Of a DNA stretch of 46,598 bases, positions 27,809 to 37,182 are shown piece after piece. The first letter of the stretch is position 1, and the number at the start of each line of letters is the position of its first letter. The notes under the pieces were generated by a model that had not been told where the DNA came from, did not search any database, and was given only the letters and a program-made list of their open reading frames with translations. A program made the position numbers and the translations under genes. The DNA is from Nitrosospira multiformis (GTDB lineage: Bacteria; Pseudomonadota; Gammaproteobacteria; Burkholderiales; Nitrosomonadaceae): NCBI GenBank assembly GCA_017306155.1, contig JAFKJB010000024.1:1-46598 (forward strand). The letters are read 5' to 3'.

Positions 27809-29473
27809 TTATGCCTGAGTCATGTCCTCTGTTGCCGCTGTATTGTCGGTTGGCGCTGCGGGCGCGCCGCCGATGAAATGCGAGACTCGCGGTGCCGCGC
27901 CGCCCGTATGAAAGCGGCTGACGTTTTCCTGCACTCGCTGATCCTCGCGGGTAACGCGTGCATGCTGGCGCAAATGATCCAGCCAGGAGGCCTGCTGGAA
28001 GAACTCGATATAACGCCCCGGCTTCTCGAGATCTTCAAAGACTCCCCAGGCAAACGCCCCATCGCGCCGGCGCGAGGCTCCCAGGGAGCGGATTGCTTCC
28101 AGGAAGGCTTGCCGCTGATCCAGCGCAATCTCATATTCGACAGTGACCAGCACCGGTCCCCGGCGCAAGTCAGGTTCTTCCATTGCTGGGGGATGGGGCC
28201 GCCAATGGTATGAAGGCGCAAGATCCGGAGCCTCCCGGGAGCCCAGGCTGAAATTGCGAACAACCAGCGCTGCCGCCATAGTCCCGGCCGAGGATAGCAG
28301 GAGAGCTATGGGAACGGTAGTGCTGGCAGCAACCCAGCCCCAGAACAGGCTTCCCAATGCCAGGCCTGCGGAGAAGACCATGATATAGAGAGACAGTGCT
28401 CGCCCCCGAACCCAGGCAGGAACAGCGGTCTGCGCGGTAACCTGCAGCGACCAGAGCACGCCAACCCATGCTGCGCCGGAAAGCGCCATGATGGCGTAGA
28501 GCACCTCTTCGCTCCGCAGCGTTGCCAGCGCCATGATCGTTGCGGCATGAATCAGGCTTGCCGCCAGCACCAGGCGATCGCGGGAGACAAGCTCATGCAG
28601 CCGGGGCAGAACGAGGATACCGCAGACCGCTCCGATACCGACGAAGGAGAGCAGGAGCCCATAAGTTCCGGGACCTCCACCCAGCTCGACTCGCGCAATC
28701 AGCGGAAGCAGTGCCCATCCTGAAGCCGCGAAGAGAATAAAAGCCGTGGTACGAATCAGCACCGCACGAAAAGGCGACGCTATATGCGCATAACGCACAC
28801 CGGCACGCAACGCCTGAAAAAAGCGTTCAGGCGGCAACGATCGTTCTTCCGGTTCGCGCTTCCACCGCCACAGCACGATAATCATGCCTATGAATGAGAG
28901 CGCATTCAGGCTATAAGCGGCCCATGCGCCGATCTGGGCCAGCAACACGCCGGCAATGGCTGGCCCGAGGGAACGCGACAGATTCATCGACAGCGAACTC
29001 AATGCGACCGCTTCTGGTAGCATATTCCGGGGAACGAGTTCGGGAGCGGTGACGTTCAGTCCGGGGGTCGCCAGTGATGCGCCAATGCCGAGAGCGAAGG
29101 TCAGAATCAGCAGGCTCCAGATGTCAATCTGATCGGTAGCGGCAAGCACGGCGAGCATTGTCGCGGCAAGCGCCATCCATATTTGCGTGAAGAGCAGATA
29201 ACGTCGCCGGTCCACGATATCGATCAATGCACCGGCAACCAGCGCGAACAGTACCATCGGCAACGAAGTTGCCGCCTGCACCAGGGATACCATTACCGGG
29301 GAAGGCGATAGATCCGTCATTACCCAGGCTGAGGAAACTCCGTTTATCCAGGTGCCGACGTTGGATGCGAGTGCGGCGAACCAGAATGCACGAAACAGCG
29401 GTACCTTAAGCGGACCGTATATACCCGCATGAGAGCTGTCCGAGACGGCTTCACTCGCGTTTTTGCTCATCAT
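27809..29473 (-). CDS. MFS exporter with C-terminal monooxygenase-like domain
   Basis: A 554-residue protein. Residues ~20-410 are an MFS transporter of the MFS_3/EntS type (transmembrane secretion effector family), with paired six-helix halves and the loop motif GALIDIVDRRRYL. After a linker, residues ~440-520 (VTVEYEIALDQRQAFLEAI through IEFFQQASWLDHLRQHARVT) look like a ferredoxin-like dimeric alpha-beta domain of the antibiotic-monooxygenase kind. Such an appended domain occurs in part of the family. The substrate is unknown, though some relatives export siderophores. A second ATG at 29470 is an alternative start. Confidence 0.9.
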   Translation of the reverse strand: MMSKNASEAVSDSSHAGIYGPLKVPLFRAFWFAALASNVGTWINGVSSAWVMTDLSPSPVMVSLVQAATSLPMVLFALVAGALIDIVDRRRYLLFTQIWMALAATMLAVLAATDQIDIWSLLILTFALGIGASLATPGLNVTAPELVPRNMLPEAVALSSLSMNLSRSLGPAIAGVLLAQIGAWAAYSLNALSFIGMIIVLWRWKREPEERSLPPERFFQALRAGVRYAHIASPFRAVLIRTTAFILFAASGWALLPLIARVELGGGPGTYGLLLSFVGIGAVCGILVLPRLHELVSRDRLVLAASLIHAATIMALATLRSEEVLYAIMALSGAAWVGVLWSLQVTAQTAVPAWVRGRALSLYIMVFSAGLALGSLFWGWVAASTTVPIALLLSSAGTMAAALVVRNFSLGSREAPDLAPSYHWRPHPPAMEEPDLRRGPVLVTVEYEIALDQRQAFLEAIRSLGASRRRDGAFAWGVFEDLEKPGRYIEFFQQASWLDHLRQHARVTREDQRVQENVSRFHTGGAAPRVSHFIGGAPAAPTDNTAATEDMTQA

Positions 29474-29745
29474 GAAATCCGGGTTTTAGAGGGCACTTTT
29501 TAGAGGAAGCTTGCATCAGCTACTGGATTTGCATTGGCTTCTCGCAACCTGAGGATTGGCGCGCGCGGCAAGGCCGGGAGCACTCTTCCGGCGTGCCCTG
29601 ACCTCTCGAAGGAAGAACCCTCGTCGTATAGTTTTTGTATTATCTGCGCAGTTATTATATATAGATCATTTTGTGCGCAAATCAAGCTGTATTCCAGATG
29701 CATCTTTGAGCTCGCAGGACAATAACGATTTCCGGTTTCTCATAT

Positions 29746-31104
29746 ATGGCTAAATCCAAATCCACCTATTCTTGCACGGAATGCGGCGGCCAGACCCTGA
29801 AATGGCAGGGCCAGTGCCCGCATTGCCAGGCATGGAACACGCTGGTTGAAGCAATGAGCGAAAAGGCGGTGTCCCGGTTCACCCCCGTCTCGGAAAGCAG
29901 GGAAGTTCAGAGCTTGAGCGAGGTGGAGGCAGAAGAAGAGCAGCGTTATTCCACGGGTTTAACCGAGTTTGATCGCGTGCTGGGCGGCGGGTTGGTGCAG
30001 GGTGGCGTGGTACTGCTGGGAGGTGATCCGGGAATCGGCAAATCCACGCTGCTGCTCCAGGCATTATGCAATATGTCTTTGCTGCCGCTTGGGAGAAACG
30101 TGTTGTACGTGAGTGGTGAAGAGTCGGCCCGGCAGGTGGCGATGCGCGCCAAACGGATGGGGGTCGATGCAAAGGCGTTGCATTTGCTGGCTGAAATTCG
30201 CCTGGAGCGGATCCAGGAAGTGCTGGGCGAACGCAAGCCTGATGTGGCCGTCATCGATTCCATCCAGACAGTTTATTCCGACGCACTGCAATCCGCGCCT
30301 GGTTCCGTCGCTCAGGTACGCGAGTGCGCCGCACAATTGACCCGACTCGCCAAGGCCAGCGGTACCAGTATGATTCTGGTGGGCCATGTGACAAAGGAGG
30401 GCGCATTGGCCGGTCCGCGTGTGCTGGAGCACATGGTGGATACGGTGCTTTATTTCGAAGGCGACACGCACTCGAGTTTTCGCCTGATCCGCGCTTTCAA
30501 GAACCGCTTTGGCGCAGTGAATGAACTGGGCGTTTTTGCGATGACTGAAAAGGGCTTGCGGGAGGTGAGCAACCCCTCCGCGCTGTTTCTTTCTCATCAC
30601 GGCGGCCAGGTCCCGGGTTCCTGCATCATGGTGACACAGGAAGGCACCCGGCCGCTTCTCGTTGAAATCCAGGCCCTGGTGGACGAGGCGCACTCACCTA
30701 ACGCGAGAAGGCTGAGCGTCGGGCTGGAGCAGAACCGGCTTGCCATGCTGCTTGCGGTTTTGCATCGCCACGCGGGCATCGCCTGCTTTGATCAGGATGT
30801 ATTCGTGAACGCGGTGGGCGGGGTGAAAATTACCGAACCGGGCGCCGATCTGGCGGTATTGCTGGCAATCGTTTCCTCGCTCAAGAATCGGCCGCTGCCG
30901 GAAAAAACAGTGGTGTTCGGGGAAGTGGGCCTGGCGGGAGAAGTGCGCCCGGTCCAGCGCGGTCTGGAAAGACTGAGAGAAGCCGCCAAGCTGGGTTTTG
31001 TGCAAGCCATTGTTCCCAAGGCCAACAAACCGAAAGCGGCGCCTTCCGGCATCGAAATCATTGCAGTGGAGCGAGTGGAGGAGGCGGTTGCAAGAATGCG
31101 ATAA
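29746..31104 (+). CDS. radA: DNA repair protein RadA (Sms)
   Basis: A 452-residue helicase-like ATPase that promotes branch migration in homologous recombination. The N-terminal zinc finger is CTECGG and CPHCQAW. The RecA-like core has Walker A GGDPGIGKST, the RadA-specific KNRFG motif and VISGEES-like LYVSGEES. A Lon-protease-like C-terminal domain follows (VGGVKITEPGADLAVLLAI). Length is normal and it appears to be a single gene. Confidence 0.98.
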   Translation: MAKSKSTYSCTECGGQTLKWQGQCPHCQAWNTLVEAMSEKAVSRFTPVSESREVQSLSEVEAEEEQRYSTGLTEFDRVLGGGLVQGGVVLLGGDPGIGKSTLLLQALCNMSLLPLGRNVLYVSGEESARQVAMRAKRMGVDAKALHLLAEIRLERIQEVLGERKPDVAVIDSIQTVYSDALQSAPGSVAQVRECAAQLTRLAKASGTSMILVGHVTKEGALAGPRVLEHMVDTVLYFEGDTHSSFRLIRAFKNRFGAVNELGVFAMTEKGLREVSNPSALFLSHHGGQVPGSCIMVTQEGTRPLLVEIQALVDEAHSPNARRLSVGLEQNRLAMLLAVLHRHAGIACFDQDVFVNAVGGVKITEPGADLAVLLAIVSSLKNRPLPEKTVVFGEVGLAGEVRPVQRGLERLREAAKLGFVQAIVPKANKPKAAPSGIEIIAVERVEEAVARMR

Positions 31105-31204
31105 AGCACTCACGGGCTCAAATGGAGAGTCCGCCGAGACTTTCAGTCGGCAATTTGTGCCGTTACAGCAGGATTAGGGAAGGTTTCACATTTCGAGATT
31201 CACT

Positions 31205-31750
31205 TCAATCTTTGACACGCAACCGGGAATCCTTCATTCTTTTCAAGTCCTCGATTATTTCAACGGAATTGCGCGAAGGGCTGGCCGATAAATAAATTTT
31301 TGCGATCCTGCCTTCCGGATCAATAAGATAGGTATTGCGTTTGGCCAGGCCGATGAGGCTCCATATCGAATCGTAACGCTTGGCTGTCTCGCCTTTGCTG
31401 TCTGCCAGAAGCGGGAAGGGAAGGTCATACTTCTTGGCAAAGTCGGCGTGGCTTGCGCTGTCGTCCACGCTTATGCCGATAACTTCCGCGTCCAGATCCC
31501 TCAACTGGTGAATGTCATCACGGAACTTGCATGCTTGCTTGGTGCATCCGGGTGTATCGTCCTTGATATAGAAATACAATGCCAGCCATTTGCCGTGGTA
31601 ATCCGCGAGCTTGTGGTTTTTGCCATTTTGATCGGGAAGATTGAAATCCGGCGCTGCCTCGCCCACCTTAAGAGGCTCGGCAAGCACGCCCCGACTCCCA
31701 AAAGTCATAATAAGTGTTGCTAACGTTGCAAGCACTCCAAGTACTTTCAT
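31205..31750 (-). CDS. Exported peroxiredoxin (Bcp/AhpC-TSA type)
   Basis: A 181-residue thiol peroxidase. The active site is DDTPGCTKQACKFRD, which carries the T-x-x-C peroxidatic motif and a second Cys five residues on, as in Bcp with an intra-helix disulfide. An N-terminal hydrophobic segment (VLGVLATLATLIMTFG) ending in VLAEP looks like a Sec signal, so the protein is probably periplasmic, unlike E. coli Bcp. The ATG at 31750 has AAGGAG 5 bases upstream; the frame extends to 31783. It is divergent from the CREST gene. Confidence 0.93.
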   Translation of the reverse strand: MKVLGVLATLATLIMTFGSRGVLAEPLKVGEAAPDFNLPDQNGKNHKLADYHGKWLALYFYIKDDTPGCTKQACKFRDDIHQLRDLDAEVIGISVDDSASHADFAKKYDLPFPLLADSKGETAKRYDSIWSLIGLAKRNTYLIDPEGRIAKIYLSASPSRNSVEIIEDLKRMKDSRLRVKD

Positions 31751-31854
31751 GATTTCTCCTTGATATTCAAATCGATCTGGCAAATCGGCATCGGACGATG
31801 CTTTCGCCTGCGGGTTGAAACACTTGTTCTCATGCCCGGTCTTCTCTTTTCATG

Positions 31855-31898
31855 TTGCATGCAGCATATTATGGTTCACTTCCTTGTTTGCATGCAAA
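31855..31898. promoter_or_regulatory. Two TTGCATGCA palindromic sites between divergent genes
   Basis: TTGCATGCA occurs at 31855-31863 and 31888-31896. The second extends to the perfect 12-bp dyad TTTGCATGCAAA (31887-31898). The spacing of 33 bp is about three helical turns, as for cooperatively bound repressors. It lies between the peroxiredoxin start (31750) and the CREST gene start (31926). Confidence 0.45.
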
Positions 31899-31925
31899 GC
31901 CCTTCAGTTGAATTTGGACGAGTAA

Positions 31926-32744
31926 TTGAGCAATAAACTCAAGTTATGGATACTGGCCATACTTTCAGTCGGCATGTTGTTGCTTGCCGCAATTGTTCCG
32001 CCCATTCCGCAACCCCCTTCATACCATCATTTCGCTGATAGCCGTGAGTGTTTCGGCATTCCAAACTGTTTTGACGTAACCTCCAACCTCCCCTTTCTCT
32101 TCGTGGGAGCCGCAGGACTGGTATTTTTGCTGAGCTCTCGGGGTTCGCTCGCGGCAAAGGCTTTTACCCTGCCGTCCGAACGCTGGCCTTTCATGATTTT
32201 GTTCCTGAACGTGGCGCTGGTATGCTTCGGTTCAGTTTACTACCATCTGGCTCCTGACAACGATCGCCTGGTGTGGGACCGGCTACCCATTGCAATCGGC
32301 ATCATGGCGCTGCTGGCAGCAACGCTCAACGACCGGATCAGTCCAAAAGCAGGGACACGCCTTCTGCCTGTCCTGATTGGGGTCGGAGCGAGTACCGTAC
32401 TGAACTGGTATTGGAGCGAGCAGCGCGGGGCGGGCAATCTGAACTTTTACGTAGTCGTGCAGTTCTATTCGTTGCTGGTCATCGTTCTCCTTGGTGTTTT
32501 TTTCCGCTCGCGTTACACCCGCGGAGGAGACATCTACGCGGCGCTGGGGCTTTATGGCCTTGGCAAGGTTGCGGAATTCGCGGACCGGCCGATTTATGCC
32601 CTCGGACACGCAATCAGTGGACACAGCGTAAAGCATCTGCTAGCTGCTTGTGCTATCTACTGGGTTTTACGCATGTTGAGGAAACGTGAACCTTTGCAGG
32701 GAACAATGGAGGAAGCGGCGTCTCGTTCTTCCGGCCTTCCCTGA
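31926..32744 (+). CDS. CREST-superfamily (alkaline ceramidase-like) membrane protein
   Basis: A 272-residue protein with about seven membrane helices. The conserved polar residues are arranged as in the CREST hydrolases (ceramidase, PAQR, Per1): YHHFADSRECFGIPN with FDVTSNLPF near 45-58, GSVYYHLAPDNDRLVWDR near 103-120, and GHSVKHLLAA near the end. The Ser, Asp and His set would bind a zinc ion. The bacterial substrate is unknown; an amide or ester lipid is plausible. The TTG start is the only one upstream of the first helix, and its ribosome site is poor. The truncated hemoglobin gene follows after 49 bases. Confidence 0.82.
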   Translation: MSNKLKLWILAILSVGMLLLAAIVPPIPQPPSYHHFADSRECFGIPNCFDVTSNLPFLFVGAAGLVFLLSSRGSLAAKAFTLPSERWPFMILFLNVALVCFGSVYYHLAPDNDRLVWDRLPIAIGIMALLAATLNDRISPKAGTRLLPVLIGVGASTVLNWYWSEQRGAGNLNFYVVVQFYSLLVIVLLGVFFRSRYTRGGDIYAALGLYGLGKVAEFADRPIYALGHAISGHSVKHLLAACAIYWVLRMLRKREPLQGTMEEAASRSSGLP

Positions 32745-32793
32745 CGATGTGACAATCCAGTAAAGTCTGGTTAAAGGAAAGAAGGAGAATGAA

Positions 32794-33180
32794 GTGCATC
32801 TTATAGAAGCTTACGAACGGATGGGTGGAGAAACGGTCATCCGTCATTTGGTAGACCGTTTTTATGACTTGATGGATGAGGATCCCGATTATTACGGCAT
32901 CCGCAAGCTTCATCCGCAGAATTTGACCAGTTCCCGGGAGAAATTGTTCATGTTCCTCTCAGGTTGGACCGGAGGGCCGGCACTTTATACCGACAAATAT
33001 GGCGATCCCCGCCTGCGCAGCCGCCATATGCCTTTTCCTATCGGCGCTGCGGAGCGCGATCAGTGGCTGGGCTGCATGTATCGAGCGATGGTGGATATCG
33101 AACTGGATGAGGCCTTGCGCAAGAAGCTCGCCATGGCGTTCGATCAGACAGCGGACTTCATGCGCAACCAGCCGGAATAA
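32794..33180 (+). CDS. Group II truncated hemoglobin
   Basis: A 128-residue heme protein of the trHbO type. The proximal His lies in LRSRHMPFPI, the distal pocket includes the Phe-Tyr pair in VDRFYDLM, and W-L-G-C-M resembles the G8 Trp of group II. It would bind oxygen or nitric oxide, fitting NO detoxification. The GTG start has GGAG upstream (AAGGAGAATGAA). It probably shares a transcript with the CREST gene. It converges with rhlE. Confidence 0.95.
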   Translation: MHLIEAYERMGGETVIRHLVDRFYDLMDEDPDYYGIRKLHPQNLTSSREKLFMFLSGWTGGPALYTDKYGDPRLRSRHMPFPIGAAERDQWLGCMYRAMVDIELDEALRKKLAMAFDQTADFMRNQPE

Positions 33181-33231
33181 AATTGGCGCAAGGAAGGGAA
33201 GAATTGAGCGAATAGCGGAGCAGGGAAATTC

Positions 33232-33265
33232 CCGCTGCTGGCCCATCCGATGGATGGGCCAGCGG
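33232..33265. terminator. Bidirectional hairpin between trHb and rhlE
   Basis: A 10-bp perfect stem (TGGCCCATCC at 33239-33248 with GGATGGGCCA at 33252-33261) and a 3-base loop. It is extended by CCGC/GCGG across a 3-base bulge. It lies between two convergent genes. No T run follows on either strand. Confidence 0.55.
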
Positions 33266-33275
33266 ATGAAAGGCT

Positions 33276-34697
33276 CTATTTTCCTCTGAAATAAGCGCTG
33301 GAGCCGGCCGTGTTTCCAAATGAGTCGCGCCTGCCATTTCCTCCGCTACTGGCTCTGGCGGTTCTGGCATTGCTCGCTGTATTACCCCATGTATCCCGAT
33401 TACCGGCAGGTGAACGGCTCTGTCCGGCCTTCCAGTCTCCCTCGGACCTGTAAGCATTGCTCCGCGGGGGGGGGACATCGCTCGACCAGGTACGGCTGCG
33501 TTTATGGGCGACACTAGGCGTGCTTCTGGGCTGGGCGCCCCCGCCCGGGCGTGGTTTAACACGTGGTTCCAGGCCTGGAACGATATGCGAAGCAATGCGC
33601 TGACCGGTAAAGCGTTCGATTTTTTTCAGGTGGATTCCATCCTTGCTGGAAGCGAATGAAACCGCAATTCCTGACGCGCCGGCACGTCCTGTCCGCCCGA
33701 TGCGATGCACATAATCTTCGGCAAATTTCGGCAGATCAAAATTGATGACGTGGGTAATGCCTGCCACATCGATTCCCCGCGCAGCCACATCGGTTGCGAC
33801 CAGTACTCTTATGCCGCCCTGACGCAGCTTGATCAGAGTCCGGTTGCGGTCGCGCTGGCTCATGTCCCCGTGCAGGGCGGCTGCCGCATGACCCTGGGCG
33901 GAAAGACTGTCGGCGATCGTATCCGCATCACGTTTGGTGGCGGTAAAAACGATGGCTTGCTTGAGCGCTATATCCTGGAGCAGGTGATCCAGCAACTGGT
34001 TTTTGTGGGAAATGTCGTCCACGTAATGCAGCCGCTGTTCGATATTGCTCAACCGGGCCTTGGAGGTAGCTACCTGGATGCGCTTCGGCGAATTCAGCAG
34101 ACGCGCGGCCACATTATCCATTGCACTGTCCAGGGTAGCTGAAAACAGCAGCGTCTGGCGGGTTGCAGGGGTGGCGGATACGATTCGCTCGACATCCTCT
34201 ATGAAGCCCATGTCGAGCATGCGGTCGGCCTCGTCCAGCACCAGCATTTCCAAGCGGGAAAAATCGATTCGCCCCCGCTGGATGTGGTCGACCAGCCGCC
34301 CTGGAGTAGCCACAAGAATATCGACCATCTGCGAGAGCAGCTTGTTCTGCAGCGGGTAAGGCATACCCCCAAGTATGCTCACCACTTTTGCTCGCGGGAG
34401 GTACTTCCCATATTTGGCCGTAGCTTCGGATACCTGGAGCGCAAGCTCCCGCGTTGGCGTCAGTACCAGCACGCGGGGTCCGCGGCTGCGTGCCTGGGAG
34501 GGAGAAGCCAGCCGGTGCAGAGCGGGCAACATGAAAGCAGCGGTTTTGCCTGTGCCGGTCTGGGCTGATGCCATGACATCATGTCCCGTCAGCAATTCGG
34601 GAATGGCTTGTTCCTGAATGGGAGTAGGGGAGGTATAGCCCGCATCATTGATGGCTTTAAGAATGAGCGGATGGAGATTCAAACTTTCAAAAGACAC
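33276..34697 (-). CDS. rhlE: DEAD-box RNA helicase RhlE
   Basis: A 473-residue ATP-dependent RNA helicase. Motifs in order: Q motif with GYTSPTPIQEQAIP, motif I ASAQTGTGKTAAF, motif II VLDEADRMLDMGF, motif III SAT, then ATDVAARGIDV and HRIGRTGRAG. The C-terminal ~100 residues are low-complexity, rich in Arg, Ser, Gly and Asn with SR and GNTA repeats, as usual for RNA-binding tails in RhlE. It probably acts in ribosome assembly and cold response. It lies 577 bases from ftsH on the same strand. Confidence 0.96.
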   Translation of the reverse strand: MSFESLNLHPLILKAINDAGYTSPTPIQEQAIPELLTGHDVMASAQTGTGKTAAFMLPALHRLASPSQARSRGPRVLVLTPTRELALQVSEATAKYGKYLPRAKVVSILGGMPYPLQNKLLSQMVDILVATPGRLVDHIQRGRIDFSRLEMLVLDEADRMLDMGFIEDVERIVSATPATRQTLLFSATLDSAMDNVAARLLNSPKRIQVATSKARLSNIEQRLHYVDDISHKNQLLDHLLQDIALKQAIVFTATKRDADTIADSLSAQGHAAAALHGDMSQRDRNRTLIKLRQGGIRVLVATDVAARGIDVAGITHVINFDLPKFAEDYVHRIGRTGRAGASGIAVSFASSKDGIHLKKIERFTGQRIASHIVPGLEPRVKPRPGGGAQPRSTPSVAHKRSRTWSSDVPPPRSNAYRSEGDWKAGQSRSPAGNRDTWGNTASNARTARASSGGNGRRDSFGNTAGSSAYFRGK

Positions 34698-35274
34698 GTT
34701 GTTTTTTCCTGTTGAATGAAAAAGTGTGCATCCTCATAAAAACCCGGTTTCCATGCCTCAGCCTTTATCCGAAGGGCTTTTGCGCCAGGTGAGTCACGAC
34801 AAAACTGTCGAGTTCTGCACAGGGATGTTTTCATCCCGTTTCGGGCTGAGTCAGATGACCTGATATTGATTCTTGGATGCGCTCTCAAGCGCGCAAGCAG
34901 GACGTACCCTCGAAAACGGACGGGCTTGTTGGTCGGCCAGCGCACATACATAAGAAACCGCTTGAACAACTCATAAAGGGTTGATCCAGGGTTCCAAACA
35001 TCGCCGCTAACCACGGTGCCGCCAATTTCCGCTGGAAACTTGAAAATCGAAAAAGCTCTGAAACGGTCAGGAACGATGGACCGAGAAAAGCCGTGATGCT
35101 ATTAGGGCTTTTCGTCGAAGGGCGGAGTATACAGGAAACTGGAGCCTGTATAGAAATTTTTTATGGGATAAATGCATGCGCGACTTGGTTGAGAGTGTGA
35201 GATTGCCATGCTGGAACAGACCCGGCAGAGCCTGTTCCAGCATGGCAAAGCCATGCAAAGTCAGCAGTCGAAGC
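34698..35274. other. Intergenic region rhlE-ftsH with several hairpins, no gene seen
   Basis: About 577 bases downstream of ftsH and upstream of rhlE. Besides the ftsH hairpins below there is another dyad, GAAAAGCC at 35085-35092 with GGCTTTTC at 35106-35113. A 111-codon frame in 34679-35014 overlaps the rhlE start and has no family resemblance. A long structured leader for rhlE, as in cold-shock genes, is possible. Confidence 0.5.
35203..35248 (-). terminator. 17-bp perfect hairpin after ftsH
   Basis: TTGCCATGCTGGAACAG (35203-35219) is exactly complementary to 35232-35248, with a 12-base loop. It stands 27 bases past the ftsH stop and has no U tract. Its 35240-35246 part can instead pair with 35250-35256, an overlapping 7-bp hairpin with an AAA loop. 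Confidence 0.7.
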
Positions 35275-37182
35275 CTACATTTTCTTCAGGACTTTGTCGC
35301 CTTCCGGGGGAGTAGTCTCTGTGCGAGGAAGCACGGGTCGGGCAGTGATCTGCCGTTTCAGGTTCTCTATCTCGGGCTCATTCAACGTTTCGGTCTGAAG
35401 CAGTTCCTCCGCCGCACGGTCGAGCAGCGCGCGGTTGTTTTTCAATATCTCTATCGCCCGTTCCAGGGCACCGTCGACGAGCGCACGCACAGTGCTGTCA
35501 ACCGTGTTTGCCGTATCTTCGCTATAGTCCCGGCTTTGGGGCATCGGGATGCCAGGTTGCAGAAACTGCGAACGTTCGCGGTCATACGCAACATTCCCGA
35601 TTGCCTCGGTCATTCCATAGCGCAGCACCATGGCACGGGCGAGGTCGGTCGCGCGCATGATGTCATCCGATGCGCCTGTCGATATTTCATTGAATACCAC
35701 GCGCTCGGCCGCCCGTCCGCCCATCATCACCGCCATTTTGTTTTCCAGTTCCGCCCGGGTCATCAGAAACCGGTCTTCGGTCGGTCGCTGCACCGTGTAG
35801 CCAAGCGCCCCTATCCCCCGCGGAATGATCGAAACCTTGTGTACCACATCGGTCCCCGGCAAGGCGAGCGCCACCATGGCGTGCCCCAGTTCATGAAACG
35901 CGACCACGCGGCGCTCTTCCGGATTGAGCAGGCGGTTGCGCTTCTCCAGGCCGGCCACCACCCGCAAGATGGCGTTATTGAAATCTCCCATTGTCACGGC
36001 GGCGCCATTCCTGCGGGTGGCAAGCAGGGCGGCTTCATTGACAAGATTGGCGAGATCGGCCCCCGTAAACCCCGGCGTCAAAGCTGCGATCTGCTCTTTT
36101 TTCACGTCAGGATCGAGCTTCACCTTTTTCAGATGTACGGCAAGAATCTGCTCTCGCCCCAGTTTGTCCGGCCGATCCACCAGCACCTGGCGGTCGAATC
36201 GTCCCGCGCGCAGCAGGGCAGGGTCGAGGATTTCAGGCCGGTTGGTCGCTGCGAGCAGCACCACGCCGCTTTTAGGATCGAAACCGTCAAGCTCGGCCAA
36301 CAGTTGATTCAGCGTCTGCTCCTTCTCGTCATGACCTCCGAGCCCGTAGGCGCCCCGGGCTCGCCCAAGCGAATCCAGCTCATCGATAAAGATGATGGCA
36401 GGAGCCATCTGACGCGCCTGTTCAAACAGGTCGCGCACACGCGCGGCCCCCACCCCGACAAACATCTCTACGAACTCGGAACCGGAAATCGAAAAGAACG
36501 GAACATTCGCTTCGCCTGCCACGGCACGAGCCAGCAGCGTCTTGCCGGTACCGGGCGGTCCCACCAGCAGGATACCCTTGGGTATCCGCCCTCCCAGGCG
36601 GCTGTATCCGGCAGGATCCTTCAAAAAATTGATGACTTCTTCCAGTTCTTCCTTGGCCTCATCCACCCCTGCCACGTCCGCGAAAGTCACCTTGGTTTCT
36701 TTCTCCACGAAAACTTTGGCGCGGCTCTTGCCGATCGACATCAGTCCGCCGCTCATGCCGCCCGGATTCATGCGCCGGATGATAAACAGCCATATGCCGA
36801 AAAAAATCGCCATTGGCAATAGCCACGACAGCAGATCGCGCATCCAGGTGCTCTGAATCACGCCTGTATACGTCACGTGATGTTGATCGAGCTTATCGGC
36901 CAGTTCGGGTTCCACCCGCGTGGTTACGAAATCCTTCAATCCGTCGGCACCTTCCCCTTTCAGGCTGCCATAGATATGATTTTCGGTGATGGCTATCTCT
37001 GCAATCTTGTCCTCATCCAGCAGGGTATGAAAACGGCTGTAAGGGATAGGCTCGACCTTGGTATAGCGGGCATACATGCTTTGTATGAGCAGAATGCTGA
37101 GCACCGCGATAATGACGTACCAGAAGTTGATCTGGGTTTTTTTGTCCATGGGGAGTTGGGGCTTTTTATCCTTTTTATCCAT
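35275..37182 (-). CDS. ftsH: ATP-dependent zinc metalloprotease FtsH
   Basis: A 635-residue membrane protease that degrades membrane and regulatory proteins. Helix 1 ([18 protein letters not shown]) and helix 2 ([19 protein letters not shown]) flank a periplasmic domain. The AAA domain has [21 protein letters not shown] and the pore motif FVEMFVG. The zinc site reads HELGH rather than the usual HEAGH, but both His and the Glu are kept. The fifth residue of SRH ([21 protein letters not shown]) is normal. It is encoded alone, away from the usual rlmE/folP neighbours, so it may be a second FtsH copy. Confidence 0.95.
   Translation of the reverse strand: MDKKDKKPQLPMDKKTQINFWYVIIAVLSILLIQSMYARYTKVEPIPYSRFHTLLDEDKIAEIAITENHIYGSLKGEGADGLKDFVTTRVEPELADKLDQHHVTYTGVIQSTWMRDLLSWLLPMAIFFGIWLFIIRRMNPGGMSGGLMSIGKSRAKVFVEKETKVTFADVAGVDEAKEELEEVINFLKDPAGYSRLGGRIPKGILLVGPPGTGKTLLARAVAGEANVPFFSISGSEFVEMFVGVGAARVRDLFEQARQMAPAIIFIDELDSLGRARGAYGLGGHDEKEQTLNQLLAELDGFDPKSGVVLLAATNRPEILDPALLRAGRFDRQVLVDRPDKLGREQILAVHLKKVKLDPDVKKEQIAALTPGFTGADLANLVNEAALLATRRNGAAVTMGDFNNAILRVVAGLEKRNRLLNPEERRVVAFHELGHAMVALALPGTDVVHKVSIIPRGIGALGYTVQRPTEDRFLMTRAELENKMAVMMGGRAAERVVFNEISTGASDDIMRATDLARAMVLRYGMTEAIGNVAYDRERSQFLQPGIPMPQSRDYSEDTANTVDSTVRALVDGALERAIEILKNNRALLDRAAEELLQTETLNEPEIENLKRQITARPVLPRTETTPPEGDKVLKKM

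Noticed and set aside
34679-35014. 111-codon frame upstream of rhlE
   Set aside because: It overlaps the rhlE start, has no ribosome site and no family resemblance.
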